From Unio delphinus (Eukaryota; Mollusca; Bivalvia; Unionida; Unionidae): 64,000 nucleotides of DNA. This document shows positions 13,991 through 30,934 of this stretch, in pieces (positions within the stretch are counted from its first letter, which is position 1; each line of letters starts with the position of its first letter). The notes below the pieces were generated by a model that worked only from the letters and a program-made list of their open reading frames with translations, did no database searches and was not told the DNA's origin. Made by a program: the position numbers and the translations under genes. Location of the stretch: contig JAQISU010000233.1 of NCBI GenBank assembly GCA_029339505.1, positions 1,162,001 through 1,226,000 of the forward strand, written 5' to 3'.

Positions 13991-14234
13991 GGCCCCGAGT
14001 GGCGGAGTGGTCTAAAGCGCTGTCCGCTACGGATCGCTGCCATCTCACCTCTGTCTACGTGGGTTCGAATCTAAGATTTGGCTAATGTAGTTATGTGAGA
14101 AAGCTTGCCAGTAGCTTCCCATGGGTCGGTGGTTCTTTCCGGGGGTTTCCGGGTTCGTCCTCCACCATTAATACTGGCCGCCATGTATAGCCTATATTGT
14201 GCTGAAAAATGGCGTTAAACCATAAAAAAAAAAA
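13991..14234 (+). mobile_element. tRNA-derived SINE, family A
   Basis: Box A (gtggcggagtggtctaaa, 14,000-14,017) and box B (gggttcgaatcta, from 14,061) are arranged as in a leucine- or serine-type tRNA head. A non-tRNA body and a tail ending aatggcgttaaacc plus an A run follow. The degraded copy at 3886-4055 shares the body and tail. Likely transcribed by RNA polymerase III from the internal promoter. Confidence 0.85.
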
Positions 14235-14429
14235 CAAAGCTCAATTCTACACGTCCAGTACTAACGTTTATAAATATAATCAATTAATGAATACGTATAA
14301 CGCATAACTCAGTATTTTGTAATTCCTGTTAAGCATTAATGTAATAACATAACATGCAATATTCATGTTCTTTCTTTTATGTACCTCATGTATTGTAAAC
14401 TTTACAAATTGAGTGGATAAAGCCTACTC

Positions 14430-14560
14430 TTGTCTTGTCGTGACATGTAATTGGTCAGTTTTGGGGTGTGGCAAACAGGTGAATGGAGTGGCAATTAAGT
14501 CTTATCAGCAATCACTCGTGACATGTTACTGGTCATTTCCTAGGTGTGTCAGACAAGCGG
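14430..14560. repeat. Two-copy direct repeat, ~80 bp
   Basis: The block starting cgtgacatgtaattggtca recurs about 80 bp on as cgtgacatgttactggtca. Both are followed by a similar gtgtg-ca-aca stretch. Confidence 0.6.
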
Positions 14561-15353
14561 ATTTAGTGTCCATAGAAGCAAGACGCCTTCTTATTATTTT
14601 TAACGCCATTGTGCACATTTAGTTTCTACGGTATAACAAGTCTGGTCATTTTAATTAGTAATTTAGCCCTCAATAGGTAAAAATATAGTTATTGGCCGGA
14701 GGGGTGGGGGTGGCGCAGACGCAAAGTCCTCTCCAACTCCCGTTGCCATGGATACAATTATGTTTAAACCGTTCAATACATAGTATAAAATTACTCAAAT
14801 AGTTATGAACATTATTCACTAAAATATAGTTTAAGGACTGATTTTCAGGATACATTTGTAAATCTATAAGACACCGTTATCTCCTTTCCTCTCCCTTTCC
14901 TGCCCTGCGTACGTCTACGTTTTCCTTGCCATTAACATCCGAAGTCATGTGTTAACTTTGTTTGGAATCATTTCTAGTCAAGTATTATACGTTGAATGAA
15001 AGATAACGAATGCATTTGTGTTGTTTCATTAAATAATAAAAATATCGCAACCTATGATGGGCATGATTTTATAACAATGTTCCGATTTGTAGATAGAAGT
15101 AATGCACGAGACCACATCACCAAATCAGTATCCCGGCAGATGACTGGGCTGCACGGGAGTAGTGTTAATATGTTAATGGTAGCACATTGTACCTAATTGT
15201 TTGACCGAAATTGATGTGCACGAAGGAATACAACAGAACAAGAACGATTTATTTGTTTGTTAGTTTAGGATTTTCTACGTAGCTTTATAGTCATATCGGT
15301 ACGATGTCTGCAGTGAGATAGTTTATAGTGATTTCTATCACTGGGGCACCATG

Positions 15354-15562
15354 CCGCAGACATGTAGCATGATGTCCCACCCAGTCACATTATCCTGACA
15401 CCAGGCCGACCAGTCCTAACACTAACCGCCTTATGCTGAGCGTCAAGCGAGTCAGCTGCTAGTAACATTTTTGTAAGTCTTTGGTATGACTCAGCCGGGG
15501 ATCGAACCCACGACCTCCCGCTTCCGCGGCGTGCACTCTAACCACTAGGCCACCCGAGCGGT
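15354..15562 (-). mobile_element. tRNA-derived SINE, family B
   Basis: On the minus strand it begins with a clear box A (tggcctagtggttagagtg, 15,534-15,552) and box B (gggttcgatccc, 15,498-15,509). The body is shared with the copy at 6874-7073. This is the better preserved of the two copies. Confidence 0.85.
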
Positions 15563-16320
15563 TAGAACAAGAACGAAGAAAATGTAGCTCCTTAATAAAA
15601 TTAAAACAAGATATTATCAAAAACTGAAAGCATATTTCACTTGTTTAAACTAATCCACTGATGTAGGTATGCGACACACTAAAATAAGCGTTGCACATTT
15701 CTATTCACTAGCATCACGAAACGGTTAAAAGAGCACATTTTACATTTTCTATGCAACATAAATAATTGACACATTGTACTGAATTTAAAAAAATTGGGTT
15801 AAAAGTGCAGTGAACAAAACTGAAGATTTCTTTAAAGGAATTGTGTACGTCACGTCGTATTCCTTTTAACGTTTTCTTTTTTTCATTATAGTGATATTGC
15901 TACAGAAATATATTTTATTGACAAAATGGATTTGCATACAGTTTTGTCTGTTTTACATAGGTGCTTGTCATTACTATGTGCCTGCTACTGGTTAACCAAA
16001 TCAGTTAATAAACACTTTCGTAAGGAAATATTTGCCTTCTTTGTTTGTTGATAAGGTACTGTTAAAATCGTATTCATGCAACAATGCTATGTTCTTGTCT
16101 TCTTGTCTTCCCAGTTTCGTTATCACAAAGGATTAATATGTGTGTCAGCAACTGGGCTTTCACGGCCGTTATTCTACGCTTGCCTTACAATGAAACAAAA
16201 ACATGTAGAAAAAAACTGCGTTGGATACTTTTTCTCAAGTATTATCAATAACAATGAGGAGTTCCATTTACAAGAAGAATTTATAATTTATAATAATGAC
16301 ATCTTTAAACGTGTGAATGG

Positions 16321-16400
<80 letters not shown>

Positions 16401-17584
16401 CTGTCATCATTCCTATGGCTGAACCAATAAAACTAGCTCATAATAAATTAGCATCTCCATTTTTTTTTATCTGATTCAGAGGTTGATGAATTATATCGCT
16501 CTTATTGTTTGAATAATTATAGGCTGACAAATAAAATTACAAGAATTTAAGTTGTTCGTATAACAATATGAATAAGAATATATGTATTATTGTCCGCGAG
16601 GGAACTTATACCGAGTGAATAAAACATCTGCGTGAATGCGGCTTGATATTCCATACTTTCCTATATTTTCCATGACCACATGACAACAGTGGTTGTCAAA
16701 TAAATTGTTATTAAATGTAAGCATAAATACAAAGGTTTTTCTCTAATCATCTAATGACCACACATCACGAAACTCTAAATCCACATCTGCAAAGTTTTTC
16801 TACCATCACATTTGCATGATTCACGAGTAAGACTTTTGGAGACTAATATTAGTACATCAAGCCATGTAATAGAAACCACGACCCAAACACCTAATACAAA
16901 GAATTGTTGCTGTCTCAAATTAATTAGCACGTGTATCTAAAATATCCTGAGAATTTCCAGTGTTAAGAACGTACACTGTTGTTAATTTACCCAATGTTAC
17001 CACCATTAAATGTCATCTACCAAGCTAAAGCTTTTGCAAAGCATGTATTTTCTAATGTTTAAAATAACTATTATTTTCTTGAATGTTATTATTTGAATCA
17101 GTTAGGTGTAACCACTATGTTGCACTACCGTCCAAGCATACAAGTACTATTTCTGGATCATTTTACCATGAAATATTTTAAACCACCACCCTGAAAAATG
17201 ATGATTCAATGCTATTACACTTTGTGCAATTATTTATGCGACGTAAAAAATGAAATTAGTATATGCTTAACACTTTTTACTAATCTAATGAGGTAAAAAA
17301 AAGATTTAAATTATTGTTGTCGTATCCCTTTTCATTAGTCGGTTGCTCTTCAACAATTTGATTTTGCTAGTAATTTGTTATATTTTTTTGTGCTGTCGTA
17401 AATCTTTTCACAAGTGGTTTGGCGAGAAGATATTTATATTTATAGCTCGTCGACTCGTGCATACCTTTGCTACTCATTGCTACCAAATCTCCGTGCAATC
17501 ACGAATAACAATTATCCAAATGCACAAACTCACTAGACTTATAGTTACCGGTAGTTGTATAAATATAAATGAGAGGTATAAAAT
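15563..17584. other. Gene-poor stretch
   Basis: AT-rich DNA with one TA microsatellite. Open frames near 16,076-16,474 run through the TA repeat and show no domain. No gene recognised. Confidence 0.4.
16321..16397. repeat. (TA)n microsatellite
   Basis: Uninterrupted TA dinucleotide run. Confidence 0.97.
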
Positions 17585-18057
17585 GTACATTTCTATACCA
17601 TGCAGGGAAGAATGTGTTGATCCCTGGATCCCACATTGTATGTAGATTAAATTATTAATTTTTTTCCATACATATTTACCAAATAGAAAGTGCTTATCAA
17701 TGAATCCCACATTGCACATTGCACATAAGTTATATTTTTTTCCATACATGTTGGTACATACATATGGAATAAAATGGAAAGTGCTTATCCTTGGATCCCA
17801 ACCTTGTCAATAGATTACACTATTTATTATAAGCCTCTATATTTATGTACCAAAATCGCGTAGAAAATGCTTAATAATGTATAACATACTACACACAGAT
17901 GAAATTAGTATATAAATTAATAGCTACATACGATGGCAGGTGGAAAGCGCTTGCTGCTGAATCTTTTATTGTATGAGAGAGATCGAGAGAGAGAGAGAGA
18001 TCGAGAGAGAGAGAGAGAGAGATCGAGAGAGAGAGAGAGAGATCGAGAGAGAGAGAG

Positions 18058-18118
<61 letters not shown>

Positions 18119-18400
18119 GGACTATCACTGGATCGCACATTGAATATATATAATTATAAAAAAGTATACCTACATACCAAATCGAGAGGAAAGCGCTTAT
18201 CCCTGGATCACACATTGTATATAAATTACACCATTATTAAAACTGAGACCTAAATACTAAACCTAGAGTAAAGCGCTTATGCATGAAACGTACATTGTAT
18301 TTAGATTACAGCTGTAAAAATTGAGATCTACTTACCAGCCTGAGCGAAAAGCAATTATTTATGTATCTCACATTGTACGTATGGATACATTATTAAGGAC
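17585..18400. repeat. Tandem array of ~85-90 bp units
   Basis: About eight diverged copies of a unit holding 'gaaagcgcttatccctgga', then 'tcacattgtat', a TA-rich spacer and 'acctacatacc'. Clear copies start near 17,615, 17,685, 17,777, 17,940, 18,120, 18,190, 18,270 and 18,345. A GA microsatellite lies inside one copy. Confidence 0.75.
17974..18114. repeat. (GA)n microsatellite with GATC interruptions
   Basis: GA run broken at intervals by gagatcga, embedded in the ~85-bp tandem array. Confidence 0.95.
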
Positions 18401-18758
18401 AGACATTAACACACATATATAATTTAACAGGTTCGCGAGTTACAATCTGTTCGCAGCAGGTATCGAACTCGCAACGCTAGAAATAACACCAATCGCCTGG
18501 CTCTCACGGTAGAGTTTATGAGAACGGAGTACAAGTATTTAAACAAACATACGTAGCCCACAGTCTAACGTACTCCTGAGATCAGATGTACAAAAGAAAA
18601 ATGTTCAATTTTACTTAAACACTAGGATGCTTTGTACTACCACTTACATGACGACGTTTTCTACATTTCAGCTGGAGTCACATGTATTCTATTTTGCTAA
18701 GTCAGCATCTAAAAAATAATAATCTTAAACAACTACAAAAGAAACAGAAACATAAATG

Positions 18759-18762
<4 letters not shown>

Positions 18763-18848
<86 letters not shown>
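18763..18848. repeat. (TA)n microsatellite
   Basis: Uninterrupted AT dinucleotide run. Confidence 0.97.
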
Positions 18849-18853
<5 letters not shown>

Positions 18854-18966
18854 ACGATTCAGTAAATTGTTAAAGAAAAGAAACGATTAAAAGAATAAGA
18901 ACACAATCAAAGAAAGAAATAAAATGGGAAAAGAAAGGAAGGAAAAAGGACAAAACACTACTTTTA

Positions 18967-18996
18967 TTACTACTACTACTACTAATAATAATAATG

Positions 18997-19060
<64 letters not shown>
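18967..19060. repeat. Trinucleotide repeat cluster
   Basis: Consecutive runs of tac, taa, caa and taa trinucleotides. Confidence 0.93.
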
Positions 19061-19063
<3 letters not shown>

Positions 19064-19499
19064 AGACTTTGTATAGCGTCTAATCTTTTAAAGCTCTCAG
19101 TGCTTTACAACATCTATAATGATATGAATGCAAAAAACAAAACCAAATACCATGAAGTTTGAAGAAGAAATAAATACTGAAATTATTTAAGGTAGGAAAC
19201 ATTTTTAGGTCTTTAAGTTTGTTTTTGCAGTCGAAAAAGGGTGAGGTCGGATAGGTATGATGGACTGTAGACTGGAATAATATGTACAACCTAATACAAG
19301 TCAACAAAATGTTTAGTTTCAAAACGGACACATATATTGTTTTTATATCCTTTGAGTTTAAACAAAAAGAGAAATATATTCTTATACTATATGGACTACT
19401 TCAGATAAGTTTAAACACATTTTGTTGCCAAGAAGATCACACATTTGTAGATAAGGAAAATGGATAGGAAAATAGCTATTCACCTCACAAAACTCCTCT

Positions 19500-19520
19500 G
19501 TGTGTGTGTGTGTGTGTGTG

Positions 19521-19569
<49 letters not shown>
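19500..19569. repeat. (GT)n microsatellite
   Basis: GT run with one TTTT interruption. Confidence 0.97.
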
Positions 19570-21237
<1,668 letters not shown>

Positions 21238-21659
21238 CTTTTAAACATTGTGAATTTCTTCTTAGCGGCTTAAAAGGTTTGCTAAGAAATGTAAGACCGG
21301 ATGGAAGCCAGTCAATCAGCCTTACGGCGATCTCTTTTAGCGGCGAGAAGCTGGCCTCTAGCACTTGCCTACCATGGAGAACACGTCTGAGTGGATTCTC
21401 TGCACTTGTTTGCAGCAGCATGCTTTACATACATGTAAAATGTTTCTGCTGTAAGTAGGTCAAACGTTATTATGGTTACTTGGATTTCATGCATGTGTTG
21501 GGTTTCATATCTCATCCAAAAGTTTCTTTCAGTCGAAACAAAGCTGGAGGGTTAGTGAATGATAGGTGAAAATGGCATGTACTGCAGAGGTTATCTAACG
21601 CAAGTTCATAGGACATTCAATCATCAGATATATGAAGAATTCAGTTTAAAACCTGACCA

Positions 21660-22240
21660 TATTTATGGGTGTGTTGGCTAAATGAAATAAATTGAAAACT
21701 TGAATAGAAACTATGAGTTTTGATGTATATGGGTTTCCAAGATATTAAAAGTGATGATCGTAATCTCCAAGAGTATTCAGGGCGCCACTAATCAAATCTC
21801 TATGATTCAGGAGTGTAGGAAACTGCAACAGAAGAGAAATTCAGTCACTTTGTTTTGTATTTTCGACGACGAGGAGGGTTGCAAAGGCAGAAAACAATGA
21901 CTGACCTTTGTTCCATTGTGACTGTGACTTGGATACGTTTAAACGATGTGTGGTCGAAATTGAAGGTTTCATTATAATTAAGACGGTGAAGCATGGAGTT
22001 CTTTGCGATGACAACAATTCCTCCTCATGAGGAGATGCCGGGGAACGACTCGATGGAGTAAATTGGAGGTGTTAGATCCGCGCACTTTAGCCCGATTATT
22101 TTAAACCGTGTTTCTGTCCCAAAAATATTGTCGATAACCAGACATTTATAATGTTGGCCATTTCTGTGCGCTTTTCAGGTGATCCAACTGATTGCATGTT
22201 AATGCGATGGTTGCCAAGATTTAAAGGTTGACGGATGACG
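21660..22240 (-). pseudogene. LINE endonuclease relic (CR1-like)
   Basis: On the minus strand, broken frames read GGIVVIAKNS, then SFKRIQVTVT, and further on CNPPRRRKYK. These resemble, in order, the GGG-aI, SFE-I-V and YRPP segments of CR1-like APE endonucleases. A stop precedes the first motif and several follow. It is only a fragment; the call rests on motif order. Confidence 0.4.
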
Positions 22241-25375
<3,135 letters not shown>

Positions 25376-25556
25376 TGTACGGGACTGGTAGACCCTACAC
25401 TATTTTGATAGAATTTTTTTAGCAAGGGCAAACTGTATAGGACTGGTAAACACACGACGTCTTAAAAAAGACTTTTTTAGCAAGGGAAAACTGACTGTAT
25501 GGGACTGGTAAACCTAGGACTATTTTTATAAAAACTTTCTTAGCAAGGGAAAAACT
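25376..25556. repeat. Tandem repeat, 3 copies of ~62 bp
   Basis: Each unit begins gtayrggactggta and ends ttagcaaggg(a/c)aaact. Confidence 0.85.
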
Positions 25557-25850
25557 GATATCGTGTTAAGCTATTTGTTGTCGTTCCTTGCTTTGAGCTA
25601 CAGCTAATATTTAATAATCTATTCTATGTTTCAACCCTTTTCCCCCTTTATATCACCCTCCCCAAATCAGCTGTATATGATGTTTTAATTACTTAAATGT
25701 TTTGAGCAGATGCTTTCAATTTCAATCACACTCACAAATAGTCTCTTTACGAACTTGTCGACGAACTATAGGCAACTACTACTTTTTGAATTATACTTAT
25801 TGCTTAGCTTTGATAATGAGCCAGTTGCTAAAGACAGGAATCATTGATGA

Positions 25851-25856
25851 TTTATT
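25851..25856 (-). promoter_or_regulatory. Probable polyadenylation signal of the IAP gene
   Basis: AATAAA on the minus strand, about 122 nt beyond the stop codon of the RING exon. Confidence 0.55.
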
Positions 25857-25977
25857 GCCATTGAGAAGTATGTTTCAAGCACATTGTATTTGGTTACTTA
25901 TCATTCATGGAAAGTACTAATGTTGCATGACAACTGGTGATACTGTACATTTACACAAAATACATCTATACAAATGC

Positions 25978-26174
25978 TCAAGGTAGGTATGTCTTAACTC
26001 TTTCATTGATTGGTTTCCAGCATTCAGGGCAGAGGGATACCTCCTTGGAACACTGTTCACACAAACAGAAGTGAGTACAAGGCAGAACAAGGATATTTCT
26101 TTCTCGTTGTCTGCAGCGTTTGCACATCAATTGCAGCGTTAGTTTCGTATTCTCTTCCAACAGATGGCAGAACT
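25978..26174 (-). CDS. IAP (BIRC-type) gene, last exon: RING domain
   Basis: Encodes the C-terminal RING that gives IAP proteins ubiquitin-ligase activity. The eight metal ligands are intact in the IAP spacing C-x2-C-x11-C-x-H-x3-C-x2-C-x6-C-x2-C, beginning CKRC, with PCTHFCLC and CPEC, and the protein ends VKTYLP. A strong acceptor (ttctcttcttcactgcag|ag) defines the exon start at 26,174. Two bases complete a split codon left by the preceding exon, so the phases agree. The exon ends at the TGA at 25,978-25,980. Confidence 0.92.
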
Positions 26175-26385
26175 CTGCAGTGAAGAAGAGAAGCATTAAA
26201 TAAAACTAACAAATTGGTTTATGCTTATAGAAAATGTTCTTCAAGAGTTCAAACATTCAGATGTTAAAACTATCTCATCGGTGATTTCGACTGCATCTGA
26301 AAGTTATAGTACATATAATTTATTACGAAACATTGCATCGTACATAGGTATTGTGATTAACAATGATTTGTGCGAAGCGTACGCA

Positions 26386-26450
26386 TGTGTGTGTGTGTGC
26401 TTATGTGTGTATATGTGATTGTGTGTGTGATTGTGTGTGTGTGTGTGTGT
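26386..26450. repeat. Imperfect (TG)n microsatellite
   Basis: TG-rich run with several interruptions, in the intron before the RING exon. Confidence 0.9.
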
Positions 26451-26830
26451 TAGAATGCAAATGTACTGTAGCAAATGAAGACAGAACAATAAATGGGTGA
26501 AGTAATACAAATATAGCTCGTTCCTCGATTAAGTTCTAAATTATTACAAATAAAAAATATACATTTTAATAATAAATATTTAACATGATGGACGTATGCA
26601 AAAGTAATATACATTGAAGCCCAAAGAAAATAGCAAGGTTATAAGTATAACGGATAAATGAACGAAGCGAGATTTATTGAAAGAACATAAAACTATTATT
26701 GAGATGGTTTATCGTAATTGTCATATTGCTGCTCAATTAGCGAACAAATATAATACATATTTAGTTGGATCCTAATTGTGGGTAGGTTTTGATCAGCTTT
26801 ACAGCTTTCTTTGTATCACGTGTACTGTAC

Positions 26831-27049
26831 CATCATCTTTTGCTTTAGACGTCAACTTTTCATTTGAGCTGCACACAGTCAACTGTTCTTCTTTTGTAGA
26901 TAACGTTGGAAAACAAACTTCTTTTGATTTTGATGCGACATCGTTTGTTGTAGTAGTTTCGTTGCAGGTAGATGTCGGTAGTATGATTCCTTTGTCTTCG
27001 ACATTAATCAAGACTTGAAGAATACTATCAGCTGTGAGCTTTTTCTGTC
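26831..27049 (-). CDS. IAP gene exon: end of UBA domain and linker
   Basis: The 219-nt exon opens (after acceptor tgcttacag|ga) with GQKKLTADSILQVL, which completes the UBA domain begun in the preceding exon. A Ser/Thr/Lys-rich linker without recognisable domain follows. The donor is gatgatg|gtacag. The exon takes two bases of a split codon and leaves one, matching both neighbours. An open frame running on to 26,799 past the donor is read-through into the intron. Confidence 0.75.
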
Positions 27050-27708
27050 CTGTAAGCACGATTCAAACTAATGAAAGATTCACTAAATAATTAGTGTATG
27101 TTTTCGTACAGTATCAGCTGAAAATAAGTATAACTGTTATTTCACTGAGTCTATATAACACACAATAAATTTGCTTTTAGTTGCAGACGATGTCATTTTT
27201 GAGGGAAATAGGGTGGGATGCGGTGTTTTTCTTTTGAACCAGAATATCGTTTTCTTCATTTAAATTAAGATAATTTAGTTTTGTTAACTAATACAAGTAA
27301 CATTATCAGTTCTTGTTTCTAAACTTCATAGTAGCAATATCTTTTTCAAGCTATTTGAGTGCTGAAAATTAGAAAAACATCATAGGCATATGCACGACTA
27401 CCCCAAAGATAACTAACAGATTGGAAGCTTACGATTATGAAAATATAAATGAAAATATAAATGAAAATATTGTTAAAAAATAATTGCAATTATAGAAATG
27501 GTCGAGAGAATCATGATCAAAAGAAAAGCAATAAAAAAGATTTTACTTCATAAGATGGCACTTTTTTTTTAAATTAAGAACGCATAAAATTTAATTTTAT
27601 GTCTACGGTTTAAAGCCCTTCTGTGTGTTCATATCTTCTGATAAGTTTTATAAGTTGCAAAACGATACACGTCTCGTTTATTCTTTAGGTAAAACAGGCA
27701 TTTCTAAC

Positions 27709-27825
27709 CTTTATCTCGCAACACCTTGATGGCCACCCTCACGGCATTTGTGGAGTATCCGAAGTCTAGAACAGCTAAAGCTGCGGGTGTTGTCATATCT
27801 GACTCCGCCTCACGCTTCTTTGATT
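27709..27825 (-). CDS. IAP gene exon: start of UBA domain
   Basis: The 117-nt exon encodes PAALAVLDFGYSTNAVRVAI and then KVLRDK, the first two helices of a ubiquitin-associated domain of the kind found between BIR and RING in cIAP/XIAP proteins. The donor is ataaag|gttaga; the acceptor (atatatactag|aa) has a poor pyrimidine tract. Phase is 2 bases in and 1 base out, consistent with both neighbours. In the genome the upstream neighbouring exon lies beyond the Polinton, at 46,917. Confidence 0.75.
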
Positions 27826-28679
27826 CTAGTATATATACATATATAATTCAATTAAGTCGTTTTAATTGAAATGAAACCAATTATGAATCATGACGTCCCC
27901 AATTTTCTTTCCCATAATGAATCTTTATTAAATAAAAATACCTTTCGGGGTCAAAGAAAAATGCATTTTCTATGTGTAGGAAAACTGCAGAAACATCATA
28001 TAAATTATTCATCGAAATTCGATTCGTTTTGAGCATCTTTAATAAATATTTGCAAATCTTTTTTATGGTACAAGGAAGGGGGAAACCAAAATACACTACT
28101 CATTCCAAACCACTGAAGGCATGGATATTAAGGCAATGTATTGCAAACATTGCACCCCAAAACTATCTTGGAATTATCAGTGTGGCCTTACGAGCCTATG
28201 ATTATAAAATATGTAACAGAAAAGAGTTAAACGCTAATAGCGTTGAAAAATTCAACCAATAGTTTATTTTTTCTCCCTAGAATACACGTTGGAAATATAA
28301 GCAAAGGAAACTTTCGATACTGCGAAAATAATTCCCAAATAATCATAGATTCCAGACACTAGTCCTAATAATTAAGGTTCTGAATAAACTTTAATGGAAA
28401 CCAAAATTAAGTCCAACGCTGAAAGTGTTGATGTGCCTGTGATGGCTCGTAAAGTGTTAATGTGTCAGCAGTCATTTGTTGAATCACAAGAATACAATCT
28501 AAAACGAAATCCTGAGTTGAAATGTCAGTATAAATGTAAGTCTCTATATCCAGAAATGTTATCAGTGCACCTTTGTATTTCCACAGAAGAAATAATTTGA
28601 ATAATTCCAAATCAATACCGTAGAGAGTAAAAGGGTGATTCTGTGTTAAGGCACATATGAATAATCATTCCAGTAACAC

Positions 28680-28845
<166 letters not shown>

Positions 28846-29319
28846 GCACAAAATATGGAAATACAGATTTGAATAATATAATTATCGGGATATATATTTC
28901 CTAAAGTGGATTTGAAATTAGGTATAAAAGTAATGTTGCCACTGTGGCGATATATATTTTCGCCCATTGGAATGTTAAAATATACGATTTTGAAATGTAT
29001 CATAAAATGGACGACTACATAAACGAGACTGGATCAAAACACAAAATGTCACTGTAATTACTTTACAGAGTTTACATTACGATTGGCTGTTATTTGCACA
29101 CATACACATGTTGTGTGTGTACCTGTATATGTATATTTGTGTCTGACATGCATTGAATATATATAGGTCACGACTGTCGAGCGAATACATACATGTAACA
29201 AGAGTCATTTATAACTGTGATACGTCCGACGTATTCTTCCGCTTATTTAAAGAATCATACTCAAAGTATACAATGGTCAAATAGTCTCATGTTGTACACT
29301 AATCGTGTCTGTCATTTTC

Positions 29320-29600
29320 ATTCATTACACCATCAATGTACACATTACTTATGCTAGGTTCCTCTGGTCTATTACACCATCAAATATATACACTACCTAT
29401 GTTAGGCTCCTAGATTTAATTACACCACACACGTACACATGATAATGGTCCATTGTACAACGTACATATTAATTATGCTAGGGCCCCAGAGTTCATTGTA
29501 CCATCACTATAGCCACTGCTTATTTTATGTCCCTATGGTCCATGACATTATCAATATAAACACTACTTGGGTAATTGCCCTACGGACCATTATCCCATTA
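29320..29600. repeat. Imperfect tandem repeat, ~50 bp units
   Basis: About five diverged units containing 'attacaccatcaatgtacac' followed by 'ctatgctaggttcc'. Confidence 0.65.
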
Positions 29601-30438
29601 CTGTGTATATTCGTTACTGCGTGATATTATTTGATTCCGTGACAGCATACAAATACAGAACACTGAAACGATATCTCTAGGCAATTTGGGTAGCTGGTGT
29701 AAGCAATGTAGACAACTATTAATAGATTGTAACTTACAATAATGGCCTGATCAATGGATCAATTTCTTTTAAGAATTATAAACGTCTTTAAGAATGTGCC
29801 AACATCATGTATATGGCGTTGAACGTATTGAAATAAGATGGCTATATACTCTCTTTATCTTAAGAGAACTCCTACTTACATAAATATACGCATATAAATA
29901 TAGGTAGACATCGTGTCGATATGGCACGTAAATTATGTTATTTATATGACAGCGGTGAAACTGAGGAAGAATTCCTTGTTTTATTAAAATACCACAAATA
30001 TCATCAAGATGTAAGTTTTGTACCCAATCATGTTACGAATCCCCCCCCCCCCAGTGAATTTAGTGAGCAATTTACTTTGTAATTAATCGGAAGAGGTAAA
30101 TCCAAAGAAACAGCACAGTTTATATATTTTTTCATTTAACCTAACGAAAATATACTTTACGAATGGCTTAATTAGGTATATTTTGTAATGTGTATGTGAT
30201 TATATGTTTTACCACAATACTGTAGACTTAAAATACCAATGTGTATTTATCCAAATTATATATTTTCTTCATTTATCATTTTGTACTTGGACCAATGGCT
30301 CTATCGGAAAACAATAATGTTCTTATGGACGATAAAGTAGGTATTTTCTGCTACAATATATTCTGTCCTGTCATTGGAAAAAAAAATCTTGCTTGGCGAT
30401 AGCGTCGCAATATATTTAATTTTTGGCAATATCAAACA

Positions 30439-30443
30439 TCTCT
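30439..30443. other. Target-site duplication, left copy
   Basis: TCTCT, repeated at 46,804-46,808 next to the other end of the Polinton. Polintons usually make 6-bp duplications; a sixth base would mismatch here (a/t, depending on phase). Confidence 0.6.
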
Positions 30444-30934
30444 AGCAGCAGAGAGGGTGAACCCTACAACGTTTTGAGACAAAATTTGATTGAAATCCTA
30501 AAACGATCCTTCCTATAATCTCATTTTAACCAAAAAGAGGGTGAACCCTACAACGTTTTGAGACAAAATTTGATTGAAATCCTAAAACGATCCTTCCTAT
30601 AATCTCATTTTAACCAAAAAGAGGGTGAACCCTACAACCTTTTTAGACAAAATTTTGATTGAATCCTTAAAACGAGCATTCCTACGATCTCATTTTAACC
30701 AAAAAAAAATGTCTCAGGGGCAAACCCTACAACGTTTTCAGACAAAAAATTGATTGAAATCTTAACGAGCCTTCCCTACGAAATCTCATTTTAACTAAAA
30801 AAATGAAAACGGAGACTTTTACGATTTTTTAATCAATTTTGGTCGCAACTTGTTGTCATCCACCCTCTCTGCTGCTAGAACTTTCAGTTCTGGGTTAACA
30901 AAAATAATAAATGATTTTAACCGAATATTTGATC
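30444..30934 (+). repeat. Polinton left terminal inverted repeat
   Basis: Inverted partner of 46,310-46,803. It holds four tandem units of ~84-96 bp beginning 'gggtgaaccctacaacgtt', at about 30,455, 30,538, 30,622 and 30,717. The 14-base tip agcagcagagaggg recurs inverted inside the repeat at 30,863-30,876. The last codons of the ATPase gene fall within this repeat. Confidence 0.95.

Noticed and set aside
13991..14073. A functional tRNA gene
   Set aside because: Box A and B are present, but the acceptor stem does not close and the sequence continues into a SINE body with an A tail.
18425..18500. Possible third tRNA-like SINE (gagttcgatacc on the minus strand)
   Set aside because: Only a box-B-like word is present; no convincing box A or shared body with families A or B.
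21240..21421. Minus-strand coding segment [18 protein letters not shown]
   Set aside because: Open only until a TA microsatellite; no family recognised and no supporting splice sites.
26799..27059. Standalone 86-aa gene on the minus strand
   Set aside because: Its ends fall outside good splice sites; the inner part 26,831-27,049 fits as an IAP exon in phase with both neighbours.
29921..30085. Small plus-strand gene starting MARKLCYLYDSGETEEEF
   Set aside because: Only 54 codons, runs through a C10 tract, no domain; the gtaagt inside it may be chance. Kept only as a note in the intron entry.
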